NCBI GenBank assembly: GCA_900708905.1
Contig: CAADRB010000019.1
Coordinates: 499,514 to 563,513, forward strand
Length of the DNA: 64,000 nucleotides
DNA from: Hymenolepis diminuta
Lineage: Eukaryota > Platyhelminthes > Cestoda > Cyclophyllidea > Hymenolepididae
Direction: 5' to 3'
Part shown: positions 25,830 to 39,100 of the stretch, piece by piece
Layout of the letters: each line of letters begins with the position of its first letter
How positions within the stretch are numbered: position 1 is the first letter of the stretch
Program-made: the position numbers and the translations under genes
Notes under the pieces: model-generated
Seen by the model: the letters and a program-made list of their open reading frames with translations, nothing else
Databases searched by the model: none
What the model was told of the DNA's origin: nothing

Positions 25830-26440
25830 CTGCCGTCTATTAAATGTATTCACCAGCTGCCTTTTCGGCAATTTTCATAAATCACTTTATTAAAGGCTCC
25901 TGATATGCACTATTTTCAGTACTTATTCGACGGACCAGAGATGAAAGAGAATTGGACACCCGTGGCAGCAGAAACTATAATATGAAGCTGACAGCTTTAG
26001 ATTTACGGAATGTCAAAATATTTTTACTTTGATAACTCCTTTTTATTATATCATAAAGTCCTCAAAATTTCAGACACTTGCCCTCCGTAAGCAGTAGATG
26101 TGTAATAGCATTGGCCTACTCAATAAAGAAATCGGCCATTTTATTTACTGATAATTGATAATTGGACATGTTCAGTTCTCGCAATGGAAGACCGTGTGCT
26201 TAGCTATTCTTTTTGTCTCCATACTTTCTTAGTTAATTTTCTTTCCATTTGATTTTGCTCCATCATTATTCTTTTTGTTAAGCAATAGAGAAACCTTGTG
26301 AAAACATATCCACTGGGAGTAAATCTGCTTATTTTTGGGAGTGGTCAGAGTCGTGAGTTAAGCTTACAATACAGGGGCTACCCTTACTTGAGACAATTAG
26401 TTCTCATCGTGAATTGGTAAAAATTGTTCCATTTTATGTT
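25830..26440 (+). repeat. conserved island I, copy 2
   Basis: CTGCCGTCTATTAAATGTAT, TCACCAGCTGCCTTTTCGGC and later GTGGTCAGAGTCGTGAG, TTACAATACAGGGGC and GTGAATTGGTAAAAATTGTT match CTGCCATCCATATAATGCAT, TCATCGGCTGCTTTTCGAC, GCGGTCGAAGTCGTGTA, GTACAATGCAAGTACAGGCC and GTAAATTGGTAAAATTGTC at 53695-54320. The offset is 27.8-27.9 kb at both ends, so the colinear match extends over about 600 bp. Confidence 0.72.
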
Positions 26441-26539
26441 TTAAAATATCTCTCATTTTAATATTGCTCATGCAGACAATTTAATACAATTTCTCCTTCT
26501 CTCCCAGCCACTCCTAACACTTCCACCGAAATAAATCTC

Positions 26540-26950
26540 TGATTTGAGTAGACCTCACATGTCGTGTGGACGTCCTCAAATCCCCACACGAGTTTTGGGT
26601 TAGAGGGAAGCGCTGGTGAGTCCCAAGATAGTGTCCTTTATTTCCAATCTCCCTAAGCTGGCAGAGTAAGATACTTCAAAATTAACATACCCAGAAGGAG
26701 CGCAACGCTAGTGCCGGCAGTGTCCAAGGCAAGAAGACCCGCTTTAAAGGGGCGGGATATGGCGTGCCTGAAATGGAATGGGGAGGGCAGAGTTTTGTGC
26801 AGACTTCTTGTAAATACTGGGGCGAGGCAGAGAGGGAGGGGGACTGAAAACACTTTGACCACCCTGAATTTGCCGCCACGACTGTTTAAGCAAATCTTTG
26901 AAGGTAGTTTGCTTAGACGTCATGAATTGACTACTAGGTGGATTTAAAAA
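26540..26950 (+). repeat. conserved island C, copy 2
   Basis: GC-rich for this window and the best preserved member of its family. A 24-base block containing ACACTTTGACCACCCTGAAT is identical at 26848-26871 and 54684-54707. Other parts match C1 and C5: AGTAGACCTCAC, TTTTGGGTTAGAGGGAAGCG, GCCGGCAGTGTCCAAGGC, GGCGTGCCTGA and GGGAGGGGGACTGAAAA. Plus-strand frame 26711-26947 reads through the block, and C4's frame 54658-54894 shares NTLTTLN with it, but the frames part at once on both sides and C1 and C5 do not keep them. I regard the island as noncoding. Confidence 0.78.
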
Positions 26951-27699
26951 CTTAAGAGTGAAAAAGAGGCTTTCTCTCTATCGATTCAGATATCCTACTT
27001 TCATAGCTGGCTTTTCACAGGAGGAAGTAATTTGAACACTTTCAGCATCGAGCATTGTTTTTTGAGGAAAACTTCATCCACAACGGAAGTGTAATTATTT
27101 CTTAAGAACGAGCGATCGTCTCTTTATTTGATATTATCTTTATTTATTCTCATTTTTCCAGTGTTTACTAAATTTTATACAGATTAGAACGAAAATTTTG
27201 GTATGACCATTTATGTTTAAAATATGAAAAAGATTAATTTATTAGAAACTGAAATTTGATGTATACCACATTTGAACAGCATGAAAAAATTTCTACTTCT
27301 TGTTATCAAAAGTCAGAAAGACAAATATTGGTTAATGACAAAATTTAGTTTTTACTTTCTTTTTTTTCTTATCAAAATCATAATATTCGATGAGTTTCTA
27401 AATGATAAGGCGTTTGATGCTTGTACTGTAATAAAATAATGGTTATAATGAATGAAGAAAATTTGTTACAGTTCCACATTTATCAAAGCCGATCATTTTC
27501 CTTCAGATCAGGTAAAGACCAGGTTTTCCAGAATCCACGAAAGGAATGCACTTATGTCAAACATTTAAGCAGAAAACGAAAATTAACTCTTCAATATATT
27601 TATGCTAAGGGAAATTAACAATTGCAAAAATAGATGGGAAGATTACGGTAGAGTGATTCATTCACTCCCGTCAAACTATCAATCTTGAATCCATTTGAG
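26951..27699. other. AT-rich intergenic sequence, no gene recognised
   Basis: GAGGAAGTAATTTGAACAC at 27020 resembles GAGGAAGTAGTTAGCAAAC at 54884, so similarity to the right copy continues a little past island C. The 65-codon frame at 27421-27618 shows no domain. Confidence 0.4.
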
Positions 27700-28938
27700 C
27701 AATATCAAACAATTCTTCTGCTGATGCTGGCAGTAATAAATCAGCCTAAATTTCATCGAACCGGAAAGACAGGCTCAGAAATGACAAGTGACAATTATCG
27801 TGCGTCAGCTCCAGGCGCCGAGAATTATTAGGATGAGACAGTAAATCATATATAGTTTAATACCTGGTCATCAAGCATACATTTAAAATGTTATGAATTT
27901 TAAAAGAGAACATGCTAAAGGTTAAATTCCTAAAGGAACATTAAATATTTGATTATAAAAGAACTATTAACTTTTTCTTCATTAAATAACACACTTGAAT
28001 AATTAATGTAACTGACTGTGAGAATAAGGAAATGGGTAAGAGGAAGATAGTGATGTAAAAAATAGGCGTTGGAAGAATCTGACATAACTCATTATTTTAA
28101 TAAACATCAATTCTTTAAAAGAAAAAGGAATAAGATTTGTTTGCTTTGTGAGAAAGACTTAACCACTCTATCATTGTAAGAACGTCTATTAGGGGCATAA
28201 AGAAGTGAGAGGGGAATCGAGATAGTCAAATGATACCATAATTAGAAAACTCTCTGGCATTATTGGTTATATGTGGAGGAAACCAAGGATACATTTGGTG
28301 GGTGGTAGGAGTCCCTACATAGATGATTTATAATAAAACAGCACCAAACTTCGATAGCACTATCTCCAATTTATCGGTGTAGAAAGTAAGGATTTTGAAT
28401 AACGTGATATTAAGTAGTAAAGATCCTTGGAAAAGGAAGACATTTACAGAAATATCTGTATATATCGCATGGCTAAATTCCTTGGCAGGGATTTAAATGA
28501 ACGTCTAACCTGAAGGCTATACCACTTCTATTATCAGGTCTAATAAAAATTGGGTCGAGTTCGTTCGGGTTTAGAATACACTGTACAAATGCAACTGCAG
28601 TGGTTGTTTAAATTGGCTAGTTCATATTATCAAATCAGCAAAATAATTTAGGCAACATTGTTTTCTATTTTAGCGTTATTGCAAAGTAGGATTATCAGAT
28701 TTAAATGAAACAGTTCACATTCAATTTCATTTTTGCTTACTATCACCTGTAATTCTCCTACACTTCATTCTACTAGTTCAATAAAGATTCGTTCAACACA
28801 TGCTCAACAAATGAATTAGAATGTGTCCTTTTGCTCAGCAAAATATGCGGCAGTTAAAATTCACAAAATAAAAATCCAGAAAGTTTATCATTCTTTTATC
28901 AAAGTTGTATTCATTATGAAATGAAAATGTCATGAGAG
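27700..28938 (+). repeat. conserved island J, copy 2 (diverged part)
   Basis: Patches match 62520-63760 at a constant offset near 34.8 kb: GTCAGCTCCAGGCGCCGAG (27803) with CCAAGTCCAGGCACCAATG (62624); AGGGATTTAAATGAACGTC with AAGGATTTAAATAGACATTC; ATGAAACAGTTCACATTC with ACGAAACACCTATGCATT; and TCTACTAGTTCAATAAAG with CTGCTAGTTCAGCAAAGG. Similarity is patchy, but three independent patches give the same offset within 20 bases. Confidence 0.62.
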
Positions 28939-29178
28939 GTATTGCTACCAGAGCATTGCTGCCCATCACTGATGTGAAGTGATTCCCTTGGGACTAGATA
29001 GGAAGGGAAAAATAAAAGTGGGTAGAGATATAAGAAGAAATATAAATTGTTATGTCTGGTGGAACTGGCTGGATCTCTTATTACGGCTCTGTGGGAACCC
29101 ATTTCACATTGACTTGATTGTTATTTTTCAGTAATGCTTAAATGGTGTTTTATTTAACTTTAAAATTTGCCAATTTCT
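28939..29178 (+). repeat. near-identical 240-bp tract, left copy
   Basis: Matches 63761-64000 over 240 bases without indels and with three substitutions, at the left end and near 28994. The match runs off the window end, so its full length is unknown. A minus-strand frame (28914-29102, 62 codons) has a near-identical twin at 63721-63924, but that follows from the DNA identity and is not evidence for a protein. Confidence 0.96.
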
Positions 29179-32100
29179 CAAGAAAGTACTGCTTAAATGT
29201 ATTTGTGCCATTTTAACGAAGGAAAACTTTATCACAACTTAGAAGTTTTTGCTGAAAGATATTTGGTTTTATCAAAAATAACTTTTGTGCTCATTATTAA
29301 TCATTTTTAAAACTTTATCTATTATTAACTGATAGCCAAAATGTTAGAATTCATAATTACTAAAGCAAACGAAATAATATTTATAAGTAATTTCATCATT
29401 GTAGTGAACTATCTTATTATTTATTCATTCTGCACTCCTCAGCCAAAAATTTGCACAGATATATAAAAAACCAGAAGCGTTTATCTTAAATCATAAAGTA
29501 TTATGATTTTATTACCTCATTTAACTGATGGACTCAGGAGAGTGAATAGAAATATTAAACAAACTGGGAAATTAAGCATCCCAAATCAATGAAAGAAAAA
29601 ATATTTCAATAAATCTTGGTAAGATTTGAATAGGATATTTGTAATTTAGACACACATTTCATTTTTTCAGAATTTTCACCCAGTAGGGTCGATAAGAGAG
29701 GAGAGAACGGAGTTGGAGAGAGGGTTAGGATTTGCCAACAAGATTAAGCAACTGTCCGTCAGTATGAAGATGCGATATTTCTCCGATTGTGGAGGTAGGA
29801 GAAATGTGGGCGAGCACTGTAATTTTCTTATTAAAAAATAATGGAAAGGAAGTGGAGATTCATCACAAATCTGGACTCTATTTCCTGACTACAATAAAGC
29901 AAATGCCGTCTGAAGGAGTATGATGAAGATCATCAATTTTGTTATCAGCTATCTTACAAATACATTCATTCAGTATAATGCATATATATGCACTAAAAAT
30001 GCGTTATATATAGGACACAGGCAGTTTAAAGATAGTTAAAAGAGTAAGTACTTGTCTGTTAGTAGCAAATAATGATTACATTTTTTTATTCTTCCTTTTA
30101 CTTGCACTTGAGGCGTGTCGAATCACTGCCAATTATTCGATTATTTACGCATAAACCAATAAACTTTAGCTAAGATACTTTTCTTTATACTGTGTTAAAG
30201 CATTTGTATCGGGGAATTTTGGCAGTTCATGGTGTGAAATCAGTTTTTTTCAAAATGCCATTTAAAACTACCCGATTATCTATGAAAAATAGTTTATAAT
30301 TAATCAAAATATCCTAAAACTAATCATTACAAAGGAATTGTTTGGCAGAATTTGTTAATGTTGGGCATCATTTCCACATGTTACCATAAAAGACATTTCA
30401 GGAATAATAAAAGGAGTTTTTACGGTCAAATATAAATGTAAAATAATTAAATAGCCAAGAAACTCTTCACTTACAATTTCTGCATTAGATTTATTCAAAA
30501 GTAGTTTCTTATGATGCAAAGATATAATCCAAATATGCTTATTTTCTTTTCAGATCATAAGAAATGAAAAATTGCAATTAACATAGAATAGATTCCGTTA
30601 ATTTCGATTTGGATTGACTCCAAAAAACAATGTAAATTTTATTCAAGACATTCTGTCTACAAATTATTGTTAATTCTATTGGTAACTGAGCTTAGAATGA
30701 TTGACGGATTGAAGGATCGCGAACAATTTGCATAAGATACTGACATTTAACACAGCGTGGGTGACTGTAGATGCCAGGTATTTCAAACGTCGGATATGTT
30801 TAACCAGCTAACAAGCTATATTGATTCATCTACCTTGGTTTGGATAGCATTTCTGTGGCATTTACTTTAAACCTCCTTTTATGATCTGCTAATCATAAAC
30901 TTAAGTCACTAGCTAGATGACCAAAAATATTCTCAGAGAAATATCGTTTGTAAAAACGGGCAAATGTTTGGCTTGAATTAGGCATAAATTTTTCACTCTC
31001 AATTTTAAATACAAATTTCGATCAAAATTGACGGACTGCAGAGAAGATTGCGACAATTATATATACGAAACCCTTTATAGTTAGCGTGTAAATGGATTTA
31101 TATGTTTCGGGAGTTAGATAATGAAATATCAAAGATGAATTTAAGGAGAATATAAATAAATTCAACCAAATAAATTAATTTAGTAAAGTTTTCCAGTCGT
31201 ATAACGCAATCATCAGGATACAAAAACCAATTTGTTTGGATTTAGAAAAACAAGACAGTAATTATTAATTGTGGGCGTTTAAGGGTACCCACTTTTCCAA
31301 AGCCAAGTAAAAATAGATTACCCTACAAAAGAATTGGTTGTGGAACATAATCCATTAAAAATGAATGAATAACGAATAGTTGGTTTCAAATCGAGTTTAA
31401 ATTGAAAGAAAGCTTTTAATGAAAAGTACCTTAGGGACATTGAGTCAACAGTTATAAATCGAAATTCAGAAACAAAGTAAAAACTATTTAAATTTTCAAG
31501 AAATTAAGGAACTATGGATTAATTTAAATTCACTTCCTGAAAATTCAGAATTATATTATAAGCATTAAGAAAGGTAACTGAAGCATTATTTAAAGTTATA
31601 AGCCTGGAAGTCAGAAGTAGATTACATGCAAGATCACTAAATAAATAAGTCTTTACCAAAATTATAAGTATTTAAAAATAACGGATTTAACACTACTTAA
31701 GTTCATTAAGCCTACTTAAACAAAATATAGTTAAGTGAAGCCTTATCAATCTAGCACAAACGTTGTCCGTTTCTACCAGAATTTGAGCCATGAGTCTTAG
31801 TTTTATCGATTAAGTAAGGTATGGGGTATAACTTGTCTTAGGAAACTGGATGGAACCCTTTAGCCTGACCTTCCCAGTGAAGACATTAGCTAATATACAA
31901 TTAATTTTGAAAGTAAAATTGAAATCAATAAAAAATTTTTAGAAAAATAAGTAAAAAATAGAAAATTTTCAATATTTAATGCTTTTTAAAGTACAAATTC
32001 TATTTAAAATGGGAATTCAAGCGAAAAAGCTAAGTGAATGATAAATAAATATTCTGGAGTCTCTTTTTATTAGTGTCCTCTCATCAGGGAACAACAATTT

Positions 32101-33149
32101 GTTGAATAGGAAAAAAATATTTGAAATTGAGGTCGTTTTATTGCAAGGCGTGAATTTGTCAAACTCCTGCACCAATTAGAACGGTTGTTCAAAGTCGTCT
32201 ATTATGGGGACGTCATCAGTGGTTGTTCCTATGTGGTTATATGTAGTGACTTGACCAAAGAAATTAATTTTTCTGTGAAAAATGAAATAAAAGTGTAACG
32301 ACAAAATAGTTTAGTCGATAATTCCATAATTCTATTCTCATTATCAGCTAATAAGACAGTGCAAATTTTATACGAAAAGCAATAGTTAAAGTGATATCGA
32401 ATTATAGACGATATGCTAATTTCGAGAAGCCATGAATATCTGAAACATTTAGTTTCCTATCTGGAGATTGCTAAGCGTAAGCAAACAATTCTAAACAAAC
32501 TAATAATGTGCAAGAGAGATTGAGTCAATAGCAAAATGAGATAAATCATAGTGTAAGGTGGTATACATAATGATCTGGATGGATCCAGGATGGCCTGCTA
32601 ATATTGGTGCATGTATTTGCGTATTCATGTAAGTCCAATTAGAAGAAAACGCCAAACCCTCCATTTTCATTAACTCTTATTTAATTATCTTGTGAATTTA
32701 CAGATGCCTCAGATATCCCCTTAGGGATAATAAAAGGAAGGAGGACGGAGGAAACCGCAGAGGGTAAGTTTTCCATTAACTTTACTTCCAACGCGGATTT
32801 TTTCAAACCGTCATAAGTGAGCATAATGAACTTTAAAAATGGAATACTACCTATAAAAAACCTGACAGTACTGTCTAATATTTTCTAGAAGACGTCGATG
32901 GAAATGATCTACAGCAAGAGAAAGTCAACGGCATCAAACGGAAGAATAACAATAAAAGAGGGTTAGAATAAAGATAATGAGAGAAAACAGTCATTGTTCA
33001 AGTGTTTAGAGGAGTGGCTATTTTGGTAGAATTAAAATGAAAGACTGCAAGGATGCCAGAGCTCTAAGGTTCTAACGCGCGTGTGTGTGATCATGAGCAA
33101 AAGAAAATCAGCGGAAGTGTAATGAAAGTAAATAAATAGTTCCATTCCT
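29179..33149. other. AT-rich intergenic sequence, no gene recognised
   Basis: A mildly GC-richer purine stretch at 29690-29920 (GAGAGGAGAGAACGGAGTTG and onward) may be another island. It has some likeness to island A (GGAAAGGAAGTGGAG), which I could not confirm. A short palindrome, TGCATATATATGCA, lies near 29978-29991. No coding feature. Confidence 0.4.
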
Positions 33150-33420
33150 CTTCTTACGTAATGTTTCAAGTTTTTGATCCTTGGAGTAGATTTACACTCG
33201 ATACAATTTAGCTTATTTTAGTGAATCACCACCTTCCCCTGTTTTTTCCCTATCATCTATTTCCTAATATCCTGATATAGAAGGAAGATTAATTAGTTTT
33301 ATAAGTTTGTAAAAGAGACCAGCGATCGAGTTCCTCTTTACACTCAGGTTTCTTTTTTCATCTTATACCTCGCCTCTTAAACTCTTTGCTAGGGATTTAG
33401 CGGAAGAAAATCTGTATTAA
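33150..33420 (+). repeat. conserved island K, copy 3
   Basis: In order: a pyrimidine-rich CACCACCTTCCCCTG and TTTTTTCCCTATC, AAGGAAGATTAATTAGTTTT, and CCTCTTAAACTCTTTGCTAG with GGATTTAGCGGAAGAA. The last pair parallels CCTCTTAAAACGCACTCATC, CGCTAAGGATTTAG and GAAGAGAAG of K4. It lies 13.4 kb after K2 and 15.0 kb before K4. Confidence 0.6.
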
Positions 33421-34164
33421 TTTTTTTTAAAATCGCATATATATTTATCATCATTACTTTGAAGAAGACTGAGAAGTTGCATATTTGGTTTTAAATACTA
33501 TTTAATAAATTCTGTACCACCATTGCAAAAATTTATCTGAAATTGTATGTTAAGCAAAAGGTTAAAATTAGTAATCACGAAAATATAGTTCTTTATATCT
33601 TAATAATTTTTAATACAGGAAACGAATAGGAAATAGGAACTGAAAGAAAAATTTTACCTTGACATAAAATTTCGCGTGTTTGCAATAACACTGAAGAAAA
33701 TAAGCTCTGTGTGAATGTAATCCGATTCCTATAACAAAGCATGTAGGTACTCTTTGAGTGGGCAACAAGAAATAAAAGGAAACAATTCTAGACTTGTAAC
33801 ATATCGTTTTAAATTTTGTCTGTCTATTTTATGCTAAAATAACTGTTGTAAATTAAGTAATAGTCATAAACATGCTATCTGTTACCGTTTGAATGACTTT
33901 TAGAATTAAATTTATATTTTTCTAAAATTTCACGCATATTATGATGTGAATTATAACAGTTCTATATAATAGTGAATATGTATATGATCTGTGTAATAAA
34001 ATATCAGTAAACATTAAGACAATCAAATCCAACAATTATTAAATAGTTTCAGATAATGGAGTGACTACTGATCACAGGTTTGCAAATAAGTAAACGTGTA
34101 TAAATAAAGGGAAAGCGAGCGCTTAGTTTTTCAAAAAAATATGCATCAAGCTCTCCTCACTAGA

Positions 34165-34450
34165 TACATTTATTTCCTTGCTCAGTGAGCATTCCTCCTC
34201 TTGGCTGTCCGGGAAGCAAAAAAAAACTACAGTTAGCGGAGCAGCAGGAGAATCACACGAACCAAACGCGGAGGGTGGCCGGCAGAAAGAATGGACAGAT
34301 CGAACTCAGCCGGGAAAGAAGACTTTACTTTCAAGTAGCTGCAGCGGTGTGCAAAGACACGTTCTTTCCTCTCTCTTCGTGACTTGGGACTTTTTCATTT
34401 TCCTGCTAACTCATTTACCAACTGCTTTACTTTGCTTGTAGGCATATTAC
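34165..34450. other. GC-richer patch with two overlapping open frames, nature unknown
   Basis: Stands out against AT-rich flanks (for example GGAGCAGCAGGAGAATCAC, GGAGGGTGGCCGGCAG). Two overlapping plus-strand frames (34178-34441, 87 codons; 34185-34382, 65 codons) exist because stops are rare in GC-richer sequence. Neither shows a domain. TTTGCTTGTAGG at 34431 could be a splice acceptor. It may be an exon, a promoter or another conserved island: it lies about 0.95 kb after K3, much as B4 lies 1.1 kb after K4, but I could not align it with island B. Confidence 0.35.
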
Positions 34451-34959
34451 TGAAGTTTCTGATACTGCTAGTTTGCTCATGGCTCACTCCAGAAATTATT
34501 ATCTGGAATTTTTTAAATTAGAATATATACGATATTACTATGTATGCATCTGTATGTCGTTTAGATTGTAATTTAATGGAAAAATTTAATTTTCTAAACA
34601 TTTATTTATTTCTTTTTAAATATCAGTGTCATTCATTGCGAAATCGATAATCTGCAATTAAAGCAATATAAAGAGTATAGCGGATATTTGGAACAATGAA
34701 TTTAAACTTTCAAATCATATGGAATTATTTTCTGTAAATGCTTTTTAAAATATTTAGGAGTTCCACATTTTGAAACGAAAATTCTAGAGGCATTACTCGA
34801 AATTTCCCAAAATAAGCAATATTTAAGTAGTGAATTTCCTATCGCATTTAACTTGATATTCATTTAATATTCTGCAAATTGGACAAAAACAACATAAAAG
34901 GAATTTTTACTATCTAGAACTTTACTTAATTTATAAATGAGCGAAATCACTTTACGCTT

Positions 34960-35170
34960 CAATGCACACCGAGAGATTTGGGAGTCTAAGGAGGTGGAGG
35001 AAAAGCTCTGATCCTTAAGAAATCAAGAGAGGCACGAGAACCCACCTCTTCGTCTCCTTACCCTCCTCTCTCTGGTAAACCCACATTCAAACAAACGTAG
35101 GGCAAAACTCATGGGGTGGTCTAAACGAAGAGCGGCTTAACAAAATACCAGTCAGTCGGTGGTGGATAGG
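34960..35170 (+). repeat. possible island shared with 24940-25115 (weak)
   Basis: GC-richer block with a purine-rich left half, a pyrimidine-rich centre (CACCTCTTCGTCTCCTTACC) and GGGGTGGTCTAAACGAAG. Its partner is described at 24940-25115. No coding frame. Confidence 0.35.
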
Positions 35171-36084
35171 GAAGGAGAACATGAAAAAAGGGGGGAGGAA
35201 AAGAGCGACGTTAGTGCTGAGTTTTCGTTGTTTACATTGTAGATGTTCTATACTAAGCACATCTCAGAAACACAAAACAGTTTTAAGAAATTCATTATTT
35301 ATTAAAATGACTTGAGTATCTCTTTTCCAATTCATATAGCAAACGGTTCTGCATTACTATCCTTCTACACAATTTCACTGTAAAGACAAGAGGTGAATGG
35401 TCAGAAACACGGCTTAGCAAGTGCTCTGCAGACAAGCTACTTTTGGATGCATAAAAATGTATCGTCAAACTTTGCTGAAATGAAATAAAGGTGTATTTCT
35501 TTTAAATATCTTGTACTTGTAACATGAAGCAATGTGATCGTGCATTAACAGTATATATTCATCATTTTAAAACTATAACAGGGTTAAAATTTTTGAATTG
35601 TTTATTTATCTATTGAAAATTTACATTAACAAAAAAGCGATCTCGATATCACAAGCCGAGATCTAACTTAGGGATCAGATACTGTCACATAAACTATCGA
35701 AGTTCTTGAAAAGTAGACCAAATGTCTGGAAAGCAAGATAGATTTACAAACAGTTCGCTTCGTACTAGCAGGAGTTAATGGGGAAATGCACCAAAAAGAC
35801 CGGCTTGTGGATATCTGAGTTCAAGCAGGCAACATATACTTTCACGGGGTCAAGTAAAGTCTATAATTCACATTACGATGCTCATATTTATTCCAGTCCG
35901 CATTTCTAAATATAAAGAATTTCATCCCTTTTAAAAGCATTTACTGGTTATTTAAATTTGTCTTCAGGATCACTTTAGTAAACAAATGCGATTTATGATT
36001 TTTAAAAGATGAGGGCAATAGAAGCAAGTGTTTTCACACATTCTTACTAGCATCCACGTTCATCCGTTTAATTAGCTGGATGCC

Positions 36085-36170
36085 ATTCCTCGAGGAACTT
36101 AAACAATTCCGATTGCATAACACCTCTCCTTTTGAAAGGCACCATAATAAATGTGCGTCTTTCCCATGTG
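36085..36170 (+). repeat. possible island shared with 53145-53225 (weak)
   Basis: AACAATTCCGATTGCATAAC and CCTTTTGAAAGGCACCATAA resemble AAGAATTCCGATTGATTAAT and CTCTTTGAAAGGCATCATCT, about 30 bases apart in both places. Two short matches at similar spacing are suggestive only. Confidence 0.4.
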
Positions 36171-39100
36171 CTGGTGTTATTACCTGGGTTCTTCATTCGC
36201 ACACCTGGGACATGCTTCAAACACAGCTTATCAAATTGGCTAGGACAATGAATTAAGTGAAGAAATTACCGTTTAGCATTTAATGTATCCTCCTCCAAAT
36301 GAACTGACATATTTTCTGAACAAAGGTCACTTTTTGCTGCCACGGGTGAAGCTGCAAGGGCCCATGTTTGAATCATAAATATAGAAATGTTTTTGGTAAT
36401 AATTCCCAAAGTAAATATACCTTATTTTAGGGAGAGATGGAAAATATAAAGTATTGTGCATCATGAGGTAACATCAGTGGTGTTGAACTTAGTAAATGCG
36501 GTGCTCGTGGTGGATTAACACGTTTGAAAGACAAAATAACCTTTCCGTGTGAAATGTCAGGCTTACTGGAAAAATTTGGTTAATAGTAACATGAATAAAT
36601 TAATTCATCTTAAATAAATGTTATAGTATGAAAATTTTGATGCTTTTTAACTCTGGAGCAGAGGCTCATTTTATTTATAATTCTTTTAATATCCCATTTC
36701 CTATTAATCAAAAGATGTCGCAATAACGTCGATTCCAACAAGTTCAGTCCATTTCTGCAGAGGGATCACTTATTTGAAATATATGCGTTTACTTTCAACG
36801 AACCTCTTCAGTCAGGCTTTTTAGTAGCCCCCCTTAGTGAAATGAACTTCAGTTATCTCTTAACCGTTTTGTAAATTAATCAAGCGAAATGAGATTCCCA
36901 AGCTTCCTGATAGTGAAGTGGACACAGAGCTGTAGGTAAGGGTCTACTTTTACAGAACGAATCTTTTATCTTTTATTTTCCTCATCCTTAGTTGAATGTA
37001 ATGATAAAAGTCTTAGGTCTTTCAATGGCAATGGTAATTCATTGTAAATATAAGCTATTCATTTTGTCCTTTATACAGACTGAAAATGTACCATTTTCAA
37101 TAAATCTTTTGTTGACAAAAGCAAAATTATGGTAACATTTTTTTACAAAACTTCAGCAAAATATATTCTACAAAAATCGATGTCAAATATGTTTCACCCA
37201 GAGCATCCGCTCTTTTATTCTTTCCTCGCTCTTTGCATTCATTCAATTAAAGTGCTGCTTTAAATAATGTTTCCTATTTTCATTACCTGTCTAGCAAGAA
37301 AAAAATGGATAAAGGCCTAGGTAGTATCTGCTGGGTAACTACTTTCCCCACTAATAATGACCTAGAAATTCACATATGAATGTTGTGGTGGAAACCCCTA
37401 CATAAACCATCCTATGAAATTAAACCATTCATCAGTAACCATTTTTTATCCTCTAACATAACCGTTTTATTTACTTCCATGTACCCTATCTCATCGAAGG
37501 AAAAAGCAAAGTGACAATAGTGGGGCGAAACATATCAATATTTATTTCCTACTATAAAGCGTAGAGGAGCGTATGAAATGAGTCTTCAGCATAAATGTGA
37601 TGCAAGAGTTTCCAGATTCATCCGATTAATGACGCAATAAATATAATTCAGTCAATTTTTAACCGCAGATAAATTACATAAGTGTGTCGGTGAAAAAAAT
37701 GGCTTGTAGTGGTGAAATTAGTTAGAGTGACAGAAACCAGCTTATTTCCTATGCATTATCTTAAGGGAATGATGAAATAAAGTGTTTCAATGTTGAATGT
37801 ACCTGAAAACCCTCTAGTTTTCCGGAAACAGAAAAACTGACTCAAGGCTTGTGATGAAGATAGACGTAGTGAGAGAAGACCCTCCCAGATGAGAAATAGA
37901 TAAATTTCTGATGCGATTTGTATGACCTATGAGCTCGAGGCCTCCATAAGTTAGTTTTGGTTATCGGTTGCAGCAATTAGAATATGAGGAAATTTTATTA
38001 GAACTTTCTATTGTTCCTATTTTTAAGATTATCACACATTTATGCGCAGGAATGAGACATAGAATCTTAGATTCACATTTATAATAATATTACAAAGATT
38101 GATTTAATGATAACAATATCCTCTCTTATTGCTCATTTTATTGGATTTGAAACTTAGATCGCAGTGAAATGAAGTCAATCGATGATAACCATTAAAATAT
38201 ATAAGTCATTAAAAAAATGCAAATGGTTAATTGATTTACAAGTTTTCTACCTTATCTATCTACATTTATTTGTATTAAATTACAAACAGCAAAAAGTGAC
38301 TAAAGAAAGGTTTTTTAAAAAATTTTAAGGGTGATATACAGTCCTATGCTGTACTGTATCGAAGTTCTCTTTGAACCTCAAACATTAATAACTAGAAAAA
38401 GAGTGAATTTGAGCCCAAGGAACTTGGAGTCAATTAGAAGCATGAAAAAGAATAATTTTTCTTGATTCATGAAAAAATGTCCTTCATAAGTGTAACCTTC
38501 TATAATCTTTTGGTCTTTCATGTCAAGTTGTAATGTAATTTATGAAATATTTGGGAAAAGACAGTTACTTTAGATTTCTGATTCAATTATTTGGTAAAAA
38601 ATCACGTCAGGGTGTGGTAGACAAAGGTAATATCACTTTAAAACTATGAAAGGCGGTGATCGGTCTGGAAGTTGCTTCCAAACGCAAGTTTTTGAACTTA
38701 GTTTTTAATATTTCGCAATTTTATTTCCTACTTCGGGACCATTTTATGTTGTCAATAACTACAATAAATTATTTTTAGATAATAACAGAGATTGTGTGCT
38801 TGAATCGCAATCTGACTGACATAAAGTATTCGATTTGATAGTAACATGCAGTTTAAGCGTCAAAATGAAAAAAAACGTGATACGCTTGACTTTTTTGGTT
38901 GCACTCCTGCAAAATAGTTTTCTGTTTATATATTCAGAACAGTTGCAGCACCACATACATTTTTTGATCATCATCTGCCTAAAACTATATTTATCTACAA
39001 ACGTTCTCGGAAGAAAACCGAAAAAATCTGCAAAGTCGAAAATACACGGCAGAATTAGAGAGGGAGCGTTAAAATATAGAGATGGATCTCTCTTCATTCT

